Below, piece after piece: positions 34,192 through 43,007 of a stretch of 64,000 nucleotides of DNA. The notes beneath the pieces are model-generated. The model saw nothing but the letters and a program-made list of their open reading frames with translations. It did not search any database and had not been told where the DNA came from. The translations under genes and the position numbers were made by a program. Position 1 is the stretch's first letter. Each line of letters starts with the position of its first letter. Origin of the DNA: Nocardia aurea (GTDB taxonomy: Bacteria; Actinomycetota; Actinomycetes; Mycobacteriales; Mycobacteriaceae); assembly GCF_003123685.1 (NCBI RefSeq), contig NZ_QCYJ01000130.1:496001-560000 (forward strand), given 5' to 3'.

Positions 34192-34226
34192 CGACGCGCA
34201 CCGGCACTCTCGGCCGGTGCGCGTCG
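34192..34226 (+). terminator. Strong hairpin after the glycosyltransferase pair
   Basis: A 14-bp perfect stem (34192-34205 and 34213-34226, arms CGACGCGCACCGGC/GCCGGTGCGCGTCG) with a 7-base loop, 5 bp after the stop codon. There is no T-tract, but the stability and position make it the likely end of the two-gene operon. Confidence 0.7.
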
Positions 34227-34359
34227 GCGTGCGCGTGCGCGGCACCGCGTTCCGGAGCGAATGCGCACGTCATCGGGCTGCGGGCGGGCCGCGACACGTT
34301 CGGGTCACCCCGGCGCGGGGGGCTCGACAAGGGTCACGGTGATCGTTACGGTGCTCCGC

Positions 34360-35397
34360 ATGAACCTGGGCAATGGCGGATTCGCGAACGCTGTCATGGC
34401 GTTCGAACGCGCGGTTCGTGCCGTCGACGAGGACGCCGTGCGATCGGCGCACCGCGAACTGCTCGACGCCTTCCGAACCGTGTCCCAGGCCGAGGCCCGA
34501 GCCGCCGGGCCACAGCTGGCCGCGCTGCTCGACGGTGTGCCCCACGATCTGCGCGCGCATATCGCGGTCATGGTCGGCGCGTGCGTGGAACGCGGCGCGG
34601 ACGCGGTCACCTGCGCGCCGCCGGTGCTGGCGAATCTCGCCGAAGCCCTGGACGAGGCACGAGAATTCGCAGAGTACTGGGCCGCCGCGGAGGGCGGCGA
34701 ACTGCCGGATCCGGCGAGTATCGAGCCGACGGATTTCTACGACGGAGCCGGTGTCGCGGCGACGCTGTCCTGGTGGACACTCGACCACTGGATCCGCGCG
34801 TCACTGACGTTGATGCAGCGAGAGGCCGTGCGGCGCGGCCTGACCCGGTCCACCAGGGAATTGCTGACGCGCAGGCACGAGGCGTACGCCAAACTCTGCG
34901 GCGACTGGCGCAAGGATCTCGCCTACGCGCTGCTGGTCCTCGACGACGAACCGGTGGTGGTGCTGCACCGGGAGACCGGCTCGGGATATCTGGTGCGCAT
35001 GACCGGCATCGGCGACAATTTCCAGCTGCACACCCTGCTCGCGGATGTCCTCATCGGCGGCGGGTATCTGCCCGGCGACGCGCCGTCCGCGGCCGCGGCG
35101 GCGGTGTGCCGCACCGTCGAGGGACGGGTGATCACCAGGGGTTCGCTGAATCTGGTCGCCCCCGACGGAACCTGGTTGTGGAACGAGGGCACGCCCTCGG
35201 ATATCCCGGTCGTCGAAGGCACCCGGATGCTCGTCCTCGATCCCCCGCCCTACCTGCGCGATTGGCAGGCTGGCCGGTACTTTCCCGCCATGGCGGGCGA
35301 ACTCGTGCTGGAGCGCGTCCTGCCGAAGGCCGAAGCCGCGCGCTGGTTCGCCCACGTCGAACCCTCGAAAGACCCGATCGAGACCGCAGACGCGTAG
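34360..35397 (+). CDS. Protein of unknown function
   Basis: A soluble protein of about 345 residues from the ATG at 34360; the frame is open further upstream but that part is unlike protein. No signal, membrane segment or recognised motif. The first 140 residues are helical, rich in Ala and acidic residues. The rest is mixed, with YALLVLDDEPVVVLHRETGSGYLVRMTGIGDNF and a C-terminal LVLDPPPYLRDWQAGRYF. It is a stand-alone gene after the GT operon. I do not recognise it. Confidence 0.6.
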   Translation: MNLGNGGFANAVMAFERAVRAVDEDAVRSAHRELLDAFRTVSQAEARAAGPQLAALLDGVPHDLRAHIAVMVGACVERGADAVTCAPPVLANLAEALDEAREFAEYWAAAEGGELPDPASIEPTDFYDGAGVAATLSWWTLDHWIRASLTLMQREAVRRGLTRSTRELLTRRHEAYAKLCGDWRKDLAYALLVLDDEPVVVLHRETGSGYLVRMTGIGDNFQLHTLLADVLIGGGYLPGDAPSAAAAAVCRTVEGRVITRGSLNLVAPDGTWLWNEGTPSDIPVVEGTRMLVLDPPPYLRDWQAGRYFPAMAGELVLERVLPKAEAARWFAHVEPSKDPIETADA

Positions 35398-35467
35398 GGC
35401 TCGGCCGATAGCGCGCGCACGGTGGTCCAGCGGCGAAGACGGGTCACCTCGAGATGACCCGAGCGGC

Positions 35468-36082
35468 TCAGTGAGCGGCGTTCAGCGCCGTGTGCAGGGT
35501 GACCGACCACTGCTGCACGATCTCCTTGCGGCGCGCCGAGTCGTCGGTGAGCACATCGGCGAGACCGAGCCCGCGGGCCAGGTCGAGGGTGGCCTGCACC
35601 AGGTGATGGGCGACCGGGTCGGTGTCATCGACGCCGAGCGCCTCGACGGCACGCCGATGCGAGGCGCGGCCGAATTTGGCCTCCAGCGGCACGATCCGCT
35701 CCCGGAGTACCGGATCGGCGGCCGCGTGCGTCCACACCTGGAGGGCCGCCTTGAACAGTGAACTGGTGTAGGACTCGACCAGCCCGGCCACCACCGCCTC
35801 GGTGCGTGCGACGCCGTTGACGAGTTCCGACAACCTCGCGGCTTCCTCCTTGGCCTGTTCGTTTCGGCTGTCGAACATGTACTCGAGCGCGGCGGTGATC
35901 AACTCTTCCCTGGTCGGGAAATGGTGCTGGGCCGCGCCGCGCGACACCCCCGCCCGTTCGGCGACCACGGCGACGGTGGCCGCCGCCCAGCCGGTTTCGG
36001 CCAGGCAGTCGATCGTCGCCTCGAGCAGGCGCTGCCGGGTGGCGCGGCTGCGGTCCTGCTTGGGTTCGTGAGGTGTCGCCAT
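35468..36082 (-). CDS. TetR-family regulator of the AtuA/carboxylase operon
   Basis: A 204-residue regulator, last gene of the seven-gene operon, 4 bp after the enoyl-CoA hydratase gene. Its helix-turn-helix reads LLEATIDCLAETGWAAATVAVVAERAGVSRGAAQHHFPTREELI (about residues 19-62). The C-terminal helices form the ligand domain. The promoter-proximal palindrome at 44830-44845 is the obvious candidate operator, which would make it an autoregulator of the whole operon. The ligand is probably an acyl-CoA pathway intermediate. Confidence 0.85.
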   Translation of the reverse strand: MATPHEPKQDRSRATRQRLLEATIDCLAETGWAAATVAVVAERAGVSRGAAQHHFPTREELITAALEYMFDSRNEQAKEEAARLSELVNGVARTEAVVAGLVESYTSSLFKAALQVWTHAAADPVLRERIVPLEAKFGRASHRRAVEALGVDDTDPVAHHLVQATLDLARGLGLADVLTDDSARRKEIVQQWSVTLHTALNAAH

Positions 36083-36086
36083 GGGA

Positions 36087-36869
36087 TTATTCTGCCCAGT
36101 TCGGCGGACGGCGCTGTAGGAAGGCCATCATGCCCTCCTGCACCTCGGGGGTGCCGAAGAAACTCGCCGAGCGGCGCGCGAGTTCGTCGGCCGAACTGTC
36201 GAAACCCGCCAGCAGTTCGGCGTTCACCAGCCGCTTCGCCTCGGCGAGCCCCTGAGGTGCGCCTTTTCGCAGTTCCCCGCACAGCCGGGCCACCTCGGCG
36301 GCCGGATCGGCGGCCGTCACCGTGACGAGTCCGATCTTCTCGGCGGTGGCCGCGTCGAATTTCTCGCCGGTCAGGTAGTACCGGCTCGCGGCGCGCTGGT
36401 CGAGTCGCGGCAGCAGGGTCAGCGAGATCATGAAGGGCGCCAGGCCGATCCGCACCTCGGTCAGGGCGAACGAACTTCCCGGCCCGGCCACCACCAGATC
36501 GCAGCCCGCGACGATCCCCATCCCGCCCGCCCGCACATTGCCGTCGATCCGGGCCACGACCGGTTTCGGGATCTCCACCAATCGCCGCAGCACCCCGATC
36601 ATCGACCTGGTGCGTTCGTCGGCGGCCACCGCGGGATCGGCGTCGCCCGCCTCGCTCAGATCGGCCCCCGCGCAGAAGGTGTTGCCGGTATGCGCCAGCA
36701 CGATGGCGCGCACCGCCGGGTCGGCCGCCGCGTCATCGAGACCACCGAGCAATTCGGCGACCAACCGCGAGGACAACGCGTTGCGATTGTGCGGCGAGTC
36801 CAGGGTGAGTGTCGCGATGCCGTCGCCCACCTCGTAGCGGACGTACGGGGCGGTTGTGGTGTCGCTCAT
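36087..36869 (-). CDS. Enoyl-CoA hydratase/isomerase (EchA7 type)
   Basis: A 260-residue crotonase-fold enzyme. The oxyanion-hole pair is visible in HTGNTFCAGADLSEAG and in IDGNVRAGGMGIVAGCDLVVAG. The second catalytic Glu position is taken by EVRIGLAP in LTEVRIGLAPFMI. It should hydrate an alpha,beta-unsaturated acyl-CoA, in this operon likely the 3-methyl-glutaconyl-type product of the carboxylase. The ATG at 36869 is used; the homologue by position is Rv0971c (echA7). It is followed by the TetR gene at 4 bp spacing. Confidence 0.85.
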   Translation of the reverse strand: MSDTTTAPYVRYEVGDGIATLTLDSPHNRNALSSRLVAELLGGLDDAAADPAVRAIVLAHTGNTFCAGADLSEAGDADPAVAADERTRSMIGVLRRLVEIPKPVVARIDGNVRAGGMGIVAGCDLVVAGPGSSFALTEVRIGLAPFMISLTLLPRLDQRAASRYYLTGEKFDAATAEKIGLVTVTAADPAAEVARLCGELRKGAPQGLAEAKRLVNAELLAGFDSSADELARRSASFFGTPEVQEGMMAFLQRRPPNWAE

Positions 36870-36926
36870 GGATTTCTCCGTCCTTCGGGCCCGGTCCACG
36901 CGGACATTCTCGCGCCCGAATGCGGG

Positions 36927-36951
36927 AAACCCGCGTGATCGGGGCGGGTTT
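36927..36951 (-). promoter_or_regulatory. Hairpin between the acyl-CoA dehydrogenase and enoyl-CoA hydratase genes
   Basis: A perfect 8-bp inverted repeat (AAACCCGC/GCGGGTTT) with a 9-base loop, in the only large gap (103 bp) of the operon. It may set a processing or attenuation point so that the last two genes are expressed differently. No promoter was identified with confidence. Confidence 0.4.
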
Positions 36952-36972
36952 GTCCGCCTGGACCGGTCGGCA

Positions 36973-38133
36973 TCAGTACGACCTGGGCAGACCGAGCGAA
37001 TGCTGGGCGACGAAGTTGAGGATCATCTCCCTGCTCACCGGCGCGATCCTGCCGATGCGGGCGGCGGCCAACATCGCGGCCAGGCCGTAATCCCTGGTCA
37101 ATCCGGCGCCGCCGTGGGTCTGGATGGCCTGATCCAGAGCCTTGATACTCGCTTCGGCGGCGGCGTATTTCGCCATGTTGGCGGCTTCGGCGGCACCCAT
37201 CTCGTCGCCCGCGTCGTAGAGGCCCGCCGCCTTCTGCATCATCAGTTTGGCCAGTTCCAATTCGATCTTCACCTGCGCCAGCGGATGCGAGATGCCCTGG
37301 TGCGCGCCGATCGGGGATTTCCAGACCGTGCGCTCCTTGGCGTATTCCACGGCGCGCTCGATCGCGTAGCGGCCCATGCCGACGGCCATGGCCGCGCCCA
37401 TGATGCGCTCCGGGTTGAGTCCGGCGAACAGCTGCATCAGCGCGGCGTCCTCCTTGCCGACCAGCGCGGTGGACGGCAACCGGACGTCGTCGAGGAACAG
37501 GTTGTACTGGTGGTCGGGTTCGATGATGTCCATCTCCTGCGCCACCTTGGTGAATCCCGGGGCGTCGGTGGGGACGATGAACAGCGCCGGCTTGAGTTTG
37601 CCGGTCTTGTGATCCTCGGTGCGCGAGACGATGAGCACGGCCTCGGCCTGGTCGACACCGGAGATGAAGATCTTGCGGCCGTTGAGGATCCAGTCGTCGC
37701 CGTCACGGCGCGCGGTGGTGGTGATCTGGTGCGAATTCGATCCGGCGTCGGGTTCGGTGATGCCGAAGACCATTTTGCCGGTGCCGTCGGCGAGTTTGGG
37801 CAGCCACTGCTGTTTCTGCTCGTCGGTGCCGTACTTGGTGATGATGGTGCCGCAGATGGCCGGAGAGACGACCATCAGCAGCAGCCCCGCGCCCTGGGCC
37901 GCCAACTCCTCCATCACCAGCGCGAGTTCGTACATGCCTGCGCCACCGCCGCCGAATTCCTCCGGCAGGTTGACCCCGAGGAAGCCGAGTTTGCCCGCCT
38001 CGTCCCACAATTCGTCCAGCGGTTCGTTCTTGCGCGCCTTCGGCAGCACGTAGTCGCGGTAGTTGTATTTCGCGGCGAGGGCGGCCACCGCCGACCGCAG
38101 TGCTTTGCGCTCTTCGGATTCGATGAAACTCAT
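36973..38133 (-). CDS. Acyl-CoA dehydrogenase (FadE12 type)
   Basis: A 386-residue flavoenzyme. FAD-binding segments are GITEPDAGSNSHQI and WILNGRKIFISG; the C-terminal helix carries IQTHGGAGLTRDYG. The C-terminal Glu of medium-chain enzymes (E-G-T motif) is absent, reading IAPVSRE. A Glu in GLNPERIM matches the alternative catalytic position of isovaleryl/long-chain enzymes. This suits a branched acyl-CoA substrate. It is 3 bp after the carboxylase alpha gene; homologue by position is Rv0972c (fadE12). Confidence 0.87.
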   Translation of the reverse strand: MSFIESEERKALRSAVAALAAKYNYRDYVLPKARKNEPLDELWDEAGKLGFLGVNLPEEFGGGGAGMYELALVMEELAAQGAGLLLMVVSPAICGTIITKYGTDEQKQQWLPKLADGTGKMVFGITEPDAGSNSHQITTTARRDGDDWILNGRKIFISGVDQAEAVLIVSRTEDHKTGKLKPALFIVPTDAPGFTKVAQEMDIIEPDHQYNLFLDDVRLPSTALVGKEDAALMQLFAGLNPERIMGAAMAVGMGRYAIERAVEYAKERTVWKSPIGAHQGISHPLAQVKIELELAKLMMQKAAGLYDAGDEMGAAEAANMAKYAAAEASIKALDQAIQTHGGAGLTRDYGLAAMLAAARIGRIAPVSREMILNFVAQHSLGLPRSY

Positions 38134-38136
38134 TGC

Positions 38137-40203
38137 TCAGTGCTCCTGAATCGCGGTGGTCGACACCGCGGTGGTCGATTCGGCGTTCGCGGACGCCTCT
38201 TCGGGGTCGACGACCGCGAGGACGGTCCCGATGTCGACCTGCTGGCCGACGCTGACATTGAGTGCGCTCAGCACACCCGCGGCGGGCGCGGCGATGGTGT
38301 GCTCCATCTTCATCGCCTCCAGCCACAGGATCGGCTGCCCCCGCGTGACCGTGCTGCCGACCTCCGGGCCGATCCTGATGACACTGCCCGGCATCGGAGC
38401 GAGCAGCGAGCCGGTGGCCACCTGATCCGACGGATCGCTGAAGCGCGGCAACCTACGCACCGCGACCGGCCCCAGCGCGGAATCGACGCACACCAGATCG
38501 TCGTAACGCGCGATCGCGAATTGCCTGCGCACCGGGCCCCGTTCGCCCGGAACCGACAGCACCACCCGCTCCGGAGTCGCCTCGATCAGTACCAGGCCGT
38601 CGTGGCCGTCCACCGTGACGGCACCGCCACGATCGAAGCGGTAGCCCACCTCGTGGATCGCGCCGTCGCGCGTCTCGTAGGACTTGCGCTGCGATTGCGC
38701 GGGCAGGTTGCGCCAACCGCTGGGCAGGCCGCCGCCCACCCGTGCCGCGCGGCGATTGGCGGCGGCCTCGGCGAGCGCGGCCGCCACGATCGACAACGCC
38801 TCGTCGGTCTCCGACACCAGCGGGGCCGCGAGCGCGTCCAGTCCGTGGGTGGTGAAGAACGCGGTGTCGGTATCTCCGGCGAGGAAGGCCGGGTGCCGCA
38901 ACACTCGGACGAGCAGATCGCGGTTGGTCACCAGGCCGTGGATCCGTGCGCGTCGCAGTGCGGTCGCGAGCAGTCGCGCTGCCTCGGAACGGGTTTCGCC
39001 GTAGGAGATGACCTTGGCCAGCATCGGATCGTAGTGCACACCGACCACCGAACCGTCGACGACACCGCTGTCCAACCGGACACCCGGACGCTCCAGCAGC
39101 CCGAATTCGGTGACGACTTGCGGGATTTCGATGCTATGCACGGTCCCGCTCTGCGGCTGCCACTCCGTCGCCGGATCCTCTGCGTAGAGCCGGACCTCGA
39201 TCGAATGTCCGCGCAGGGCAGGCGCTTCGGCGGGCAGCGCGCCACCGGCGGCGACCTCGAGCTGCCAGCGCACCAGGTCGGCACCGATGGTGCATTCGGT
39301 GACCGGATGTTCCACCTGTAGACGGGTGTTCATCTCGAGGAAGAAGAAATCCCCCGCCTCGTCGGCCAGGAATTCCACGGTGCCCGCGCCGGTGTAGCCG
39401 ATGGCTCCCGCGGCCAGCCGCGCCGCCTCGAACAGTCGCTCCCGCATCCCGACGACCCGTTCGACCAGCGGCGAGGGTGCTTCCTCGACGACCTTCTGGT
39501 GACGGCGCTGGATCGAGCATTCCCGTTCGCCCACCGCCAGGATGACACCGTGCGTATCGGCCATGACCTGGACTTCGATATGCCTGCCGGTCTCCAGATA
39601 GCGCTCACAGAACACCGTCGGATCACCGAAGGCCGATTCGGCCTCGCGCCGCGCCGCCGCGATCTGCGGTTCCAGATCGGCGAGGGCCCGCACCACGCGC
39701 ATACCGCGTCCGCCGCCGCCCGCCGACGCTTTGATCAGCACCGGCAACTGCGCCTCGGTGACCTCGGAAGGATCCAGTTCGGCCAGCACGGGCACGCCCG
39801 CCGCGTCCATCATCTTCTTGGACGCGACCTTGGAACCCATCTGCTCGATGGCCTCCACGGGTGGTCCGATCCAGATCAATCCCGCGGCCAGCACGGCGCG
39901 GGCGAATTCGGCGTTCTCCGAGAGGAATCCGTAGCCGGGATGGATGGCGTCGGCACCGGCGGCGAAGGCCGCCTCGATGATCAGGTCACCGCGCAGGTAG
40001 GTCTCGCCGGGAGTATTACCCGGTAGCCGCACGGCGGCGTCGGCCTCGGCGACATGGGGCGCGTCGGCGTCGGCGTCGGAATACACCGCGACGGTACCGA
40101 GGCCCATCCGACGACAGGTGGCGAAGACCCGGCGCGCGATCTCGCCCCGGTTGGCGACCAGGACGCAGGTGAGCTCACCCGAATCGCTGTGTGCTGCGGT
40201 CAT
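38137..40203 (-). CDS. Acyl-CoA carboxylase alpha subunit: biotin carboxylase with biotin carrier (AccA2 type)
   Basis: A 688-residue protein. The N-terminal biotin carboxylase (about 10-455) shows VLVANRGEIARRVF, the ATP-grasp loop SAGGGGRGMRVV, RDCSIQRRHQK-type ECSIQRRHQKVVEEAPS and FFFLEMNTRLQVEHPVTE. A middle linker domain follows. The C-terminal BCCP has the biotinylation site LEAMKMEH about 50 residues from the end. It carboxylates its carrier biotin with ATP and bicarbonate, for transfer by the beta subunit encoded next. ATG at 40203 is used; the homologue by position is Rv0973c (accA2). Confidence 0.92.
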   Translation of the reverse strand: MTAAHSDSGELTCVLVANRGEIARRVFATCRRMGLGTVAVYSDADADAPHVAEADAAVRLPGNTPGETYLRGDLIIEAAFAAGADAIHPGYGFLSENAEFARAVLAAGLIWIGPPVEAIEQMGSKVASKKMMDAAGVPVLAELDPSEVTEAQLPVLIKASAGGGGRGMRVVRALADLEPQIAAARREAESAFGDPTVFCERYLETGRHIEVQVMADTHGVILAVGERECSIQRRHQKVVEEAPSPLVERVVGMRERLFEAARLAAGAIGYTGAGTVEFLADEAGDFFFLEMNTRLQVEHPVTECTIGADLVRWQLEVAAGGALPAEAPALRGHSIEVRLYAEDPATEWQPQSGTVHSIEIPQVVTEFGLLERPGVRLDSGVVDGSVVGVHYDPMLAKVISYGETRSEAARLLATALRRARIHGLVTNRDLLVRVLRHPAFLAGDTDTAFFTTHGLDALAAPLVSETDEALSIVAAALAEAAANRRAARVGGGLPSGWRNLPAQSQRKSYETRDGAIHEVGYRFDRGGAVTVDGHDGLVLIEATPERVVLSVPGERGPVRRQFAIARYDDLVCVDSALGPVAVRRLPRFSDPSDQVATGSLLAPMPGSVIRIGPEVGSTVTRGQPILWLEAMKMEHTIAAPAAGVLSALNVSVGQQVDIGTVLAVVDPEEASANAESTTAVSTTAIQEH

Positions 40204-40211
40204 CGTCGGCC

Positions 40212-41810
40212 TCACATCCGGAAGACGCCGAAGCCGTCGGCGCCTTCGATCGGGGCATTGTGGATGGCCGACAGGGCCATACCCAATACCGTTCGGGTGT
40301 CGCGCGGGTCGATCACGCCGTCGTCGTAGAGCCGTCCCGACATGAACATCGGCAGTGATTCGGCCTCGATCTGCGCCTCGATCATGGCGCGCATCCCGGC
40401 GTCGGCCTCCTCGTCGAAGGGCATACCCCGGGCCTCGGTCGCCGCCCTGCCGACGATGGAGACGACGCCCGCGAGTTGCGCGGCGCCCATCACGGCGGAT
40501 TTCGCACTGGGCCAGGCGAAGACGAAACGCGGATCGTAGGCCCGACCGCACATGCCGTAATGCCCCGCGCCGTAGGAGGCGCCCATCAGCAGCGAGATAT
40601 GCGGCACCCTGGAATTGGAGACCGCGTTGATCATCATCGCGCCGTGTTTGATGATGCCCTTCTGCTCGAATTCCTTGCCGACCATGTAGCCGGTGGTGTT
40701 GTGCAGGAACAGCAGTGGCGTGTCCTTCTGATTCGCCAGCTGGATGAATTGCGCGGCCTTCTGCGCCTCCTCGGAGAACAGCACGCCGCGCGCGTTGGCG
40801 AGGATGCCCACCGGGTAGCCGTGCAATTCGGCCCATCCGGTGACCAGGCTGCTGCCGTAGAGGGGTTTGAACTCGTCGAAATCCGACCCGTCGACCACGC
40901 GGGCGATCACCTCGCGCGGATCGAAGGGAATCTTCAGATCCGACGGCACGATGCCGAGCAGTTCTTCCTGGTCGAACAGCGGCTCGATGACCTCCGCGCG
41001 CGGGCTCGGCCCCTTCTTGGTCCAGTTCAACCGCCGCACGATCGAGCGGCCGATGCGAATCGCGTCCTGTTCGTCGGCGGCCAGATAATCGGCCAGTCCC
41101 GAAACGCGCGCGTGCATCTCCGCACCGCCGAGGGATTCGTCGTCGGATTCCTCACCGGTCGCCATCTTGACCAGCGGCGGTCCACCGAGGAAAACCTTGG
41201 ACCGCTCCTTGATCATGACCGTGTAATCGGACATGCCGGGGATATAGGCCCCGCCCGCGGTGGAATTGCCGAAGACCAGCGCGATCGTCGGAATGCCCGC
41301 CGCCGACAGCCGGGTCAGATCGCGGAACATCCGTCCACCGGGGACGAAGACCTCTTTCTGGGTCGGCAGGTCCGCGCCGCCGGATTCGACGAGCCCGATG
41401 ACCGGGAGCCGGTTCTCCATCGCAATATCGTTGATACGCAAGTTTTTTCGCAGCGTCCACGGATTGGACGTGCCGCCGCGCACGGTCGGATCGGGGGCGA
41501 CGATGACGCATTCGACCCCTTCGACGACGCCGATTCCCGCGATGACGCTCGCGCCGACGTGGAATTCACTGCCCCAGGCCGCGAGCGGGCACAGTTCCAG
41601 GAACGGGGAATCCTCGTCGATGAGCAGTTCGATGCGTTCGCGGGCGGTGAGTTTGCCGCGTTTGCGGTGCCTGGCGAGTTTGTCGGCGCCGCCACCGGCG
41701 ATCGCCTTGGCGAATTCCGCCTCGATCTCGGTGAGTTTGACCGTCATCGCCTCGGCCGCCGCGCCGTATTCCGGCGAGGCGCTGTCGAGGGTGCTGCGCA
41801 ACGTGCTCAA
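40212..41810 (-). CDS. Acyl-CoA carboxylase beta subunit: carboxyltransferase (AccD2 type)
   Basis: A 532-residue carboxyltransferase with the two crotonase-like halves. Landmarks are RERIELLIDEDSPFLEL, GGADLPTQKEVFVPGGRMF, FGNSTAGGAYIPGMSDY, FLHNTTGYMVGKEFE and the C-terminal RVPHISLLMGASYGAGHYGMCGRAYDPRF, all typical of methylcrotonyl/geranyl-CoA-type beta subunits. The TTG start at 41810 overlaps the preceding stop (TTGA), so it is coupled to the acyl-CoA dehydrogenase gene. It would carboxylate a 3-methyl-2-enoyl-CoA. The homologue by position is Rv0974c (accD2). Confidence 0.9.
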   Translation of the reverse strand: MSTLRSTLDSASPEYGAAAEAMTVKLTEIEAEFAKAIAGGGADKLARHRKRGKLTARERIELLIDEDSPFLELCPLAAWGSEFHVGASVIAGIGVVEGVECVIVAPDPTVRGGTSNPWTLRKNLRINDIAMENRLPVIGLVESGGADLPTQKEVFVPGGRMFRDLTRLSAAGIPTIALVFGNSTAGGAYIPGMSDYTVMIKERSKVFLGGPPLVKMATGEESDDESLGGAEMHARVSGLADYLAADEQDAIRIGRSIVRRLNWTKKGPSPRAEVIEPLFDQEELLGIVPSDLKIPFDPREVIARVVDGSDFDEFKPLYGSSLVTGWAELHGYPVGILANARGVLFSEEAQKAAQFIQLANQKDTPLLFLHNTTGYMVGKEFEQKGIIKHGAMMINAVSNSRVPHISLLMGASYGAGHYGMCGRAYDPRFVFAWPSAKSAVMGAAQLAGVVSIVGRAATEARGMPFDEEADAGMRAMIEAQIEAESLPMFMSGRLYDDGVIDPRDTRTVLGMALSAIHNAPIEGADGFGVFRM

Positions 41811-42958
41811 GACTGGTACCCCAATCGCTTTGCCGCCAATCCGGTGAGGATTTCGGTGGTGCCGCCGCCGATTCCGAGGATGCGGATATCGCGGTACTGC
41901 CGCTCCACCTCGGATTCGCGCATGTAGCCGAGTCCGCCGAAGAGTTGGACGGCCTGGTTTCCGACCCATTCCGCCGCTTCGACCGCCGTGTTCTTGGCGA
42001 AGCACACCTCGGCGATCAGATCCGTTTCGCCCTCGGCGCTGCGCTTGGCCACGTCCCTGGTGTAAACCCGTGCCACATCGACGCGCCGCGCCATCTCGGT
42101 GACCGTGTTCTGCACGGACTGCCTGCTGATCAGCGGCCTGCCGAAGGTCTCGCGAGCACGCACCCATTCCAGGGTCAGATCGAGGCAGCGCTGCGCCTGC
42201 GAATACGCCTGCACGGCGAGGCCGACGCGCTCGCTGACGAAAGCGCCCGCGATCTGGAAGAACCCGGAATTCTCCGGGCCGACCAGATTCTCCACCGGAA
42301 CCCGCACGTCCACGTAGGACAATTCGGCGGTATCGGAGGCGCGCCAGCCCATTTTGTCCAGCTTGCGGCTGACCGTGAATCCGGGCGTGCCCTTCTCCAC
42401 CACGAGCAGCGAGATCCCGCCCGAGCCCGGCCCGCCGGTGCGGACCGCGGTGACGACGAAATCGGCGCGGCATCCCGAGGTGATGTAGGTCTTCGCGCCG
42501 TTGACGATGTAGTGGTCCCCGTCGCGGCGCGCCGTGGTGGTCAGGTGGCCCACGTCGGAGCCGCCGCCGGGTTCGGTGATGGCGAGCGAGCCGATCTTCT
42601 CCCCGGCGAGGGTGGGCCGGGCGAAACGCTCGATCAGGTCCTCGTCACCGGTGGCGATGATGTGCGGCACCGCGATACCGCAGGTGAACAGCGAGGCGAA
42701 AAGTCCGCCCGAACCGCCCGCCTGGTGCAGCTCCTCGCAGACGATCATGGCGTCGATGCCGTCGCCGCCGGAACCGCCGACCGCCTCGGGGAACTGGATG
42801 CCGAGCAGTCCGAGCGCGCCCGCCTTCTTGTGCAGCTCACGGGGAATTTCGCCGTCGCGCTCCCAGTCGTCGAGGTAGGGCAGCACTTCCCGCTCCGCGA
42901 AACCCCTGACGGTGGCGCGCAATTCGCGCCGTTCGGGGGTGTTCCACGGGCTCACCAC
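41807..42958 (-). CDS. Acyl-CoA dehydrogenase (FadE13 type)
   Basis: About 383 residues from the GTG at 42958 (a second GTG at 42955 is equally possible); the upstream open frame has no dehydrogenase features. FAD motifs are ITEPGGGSDVGHL and YIVNGAKTYITSG; the C-terminal helix has QLFGGLGYMRESEVERQYRDIRI followed by GIGGGTTEI. As in the other dehydrogenase, the C-terminal catalytic Glu is replaced (GGGT), while VSERVGLAV supplies a Glu at the isovaleryl-type position. It should make the double bond that the carboxylase needs. The homologue by position is Rv0975c (fadE13). Confidence 0.87.
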   Translation of the reverse strand: MVSPWNTPERRELRATVRGFAEREVLPYLDDWERDGEIPRELHKKAGALGLLGIQFPEAVGGSGGDGIDAMIVCEELHQAGGSGGLFASLFTCGIAVPHIIATGDEDLIERFARPTLAGEKIGSLAITEPGGGSDVGHLTTTARRDGDHYIVNGAKTYITSGCRADFVVTAVRTGGPGSGGISLLVVEKGTPGFTVSRKLDKMGWRASDTAELSYVDVRVPVENLVGPENSGFFQIAGAFVSERVGLAVQAYSQAQRCLDLTLEWVRARETFGRPLISRQSVQNTVTEMARRVDVARVYTRDVAKRSAEGETDLIAEVCFAKNTAVEAAEWVGNQAVQLFGGLGYMRESEVERQYRDIRILGIGGGTTEILTGLAAKRLGYQS

Positions 42959-43007
42959 AGGCCGGCCGATCGCCGGGCCCGCGTCGAAACGCCTCGCGAT
43001 ATCGGAT

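Noticed and set aside
36856..39321. An 821-residue plus-strand open frame opposite the acyl-CoA dehydrogenase and carboxylase genes
   Set aside because: It is overprinted on well-supported genes and lacks a plausible start, domain or ribosome site.
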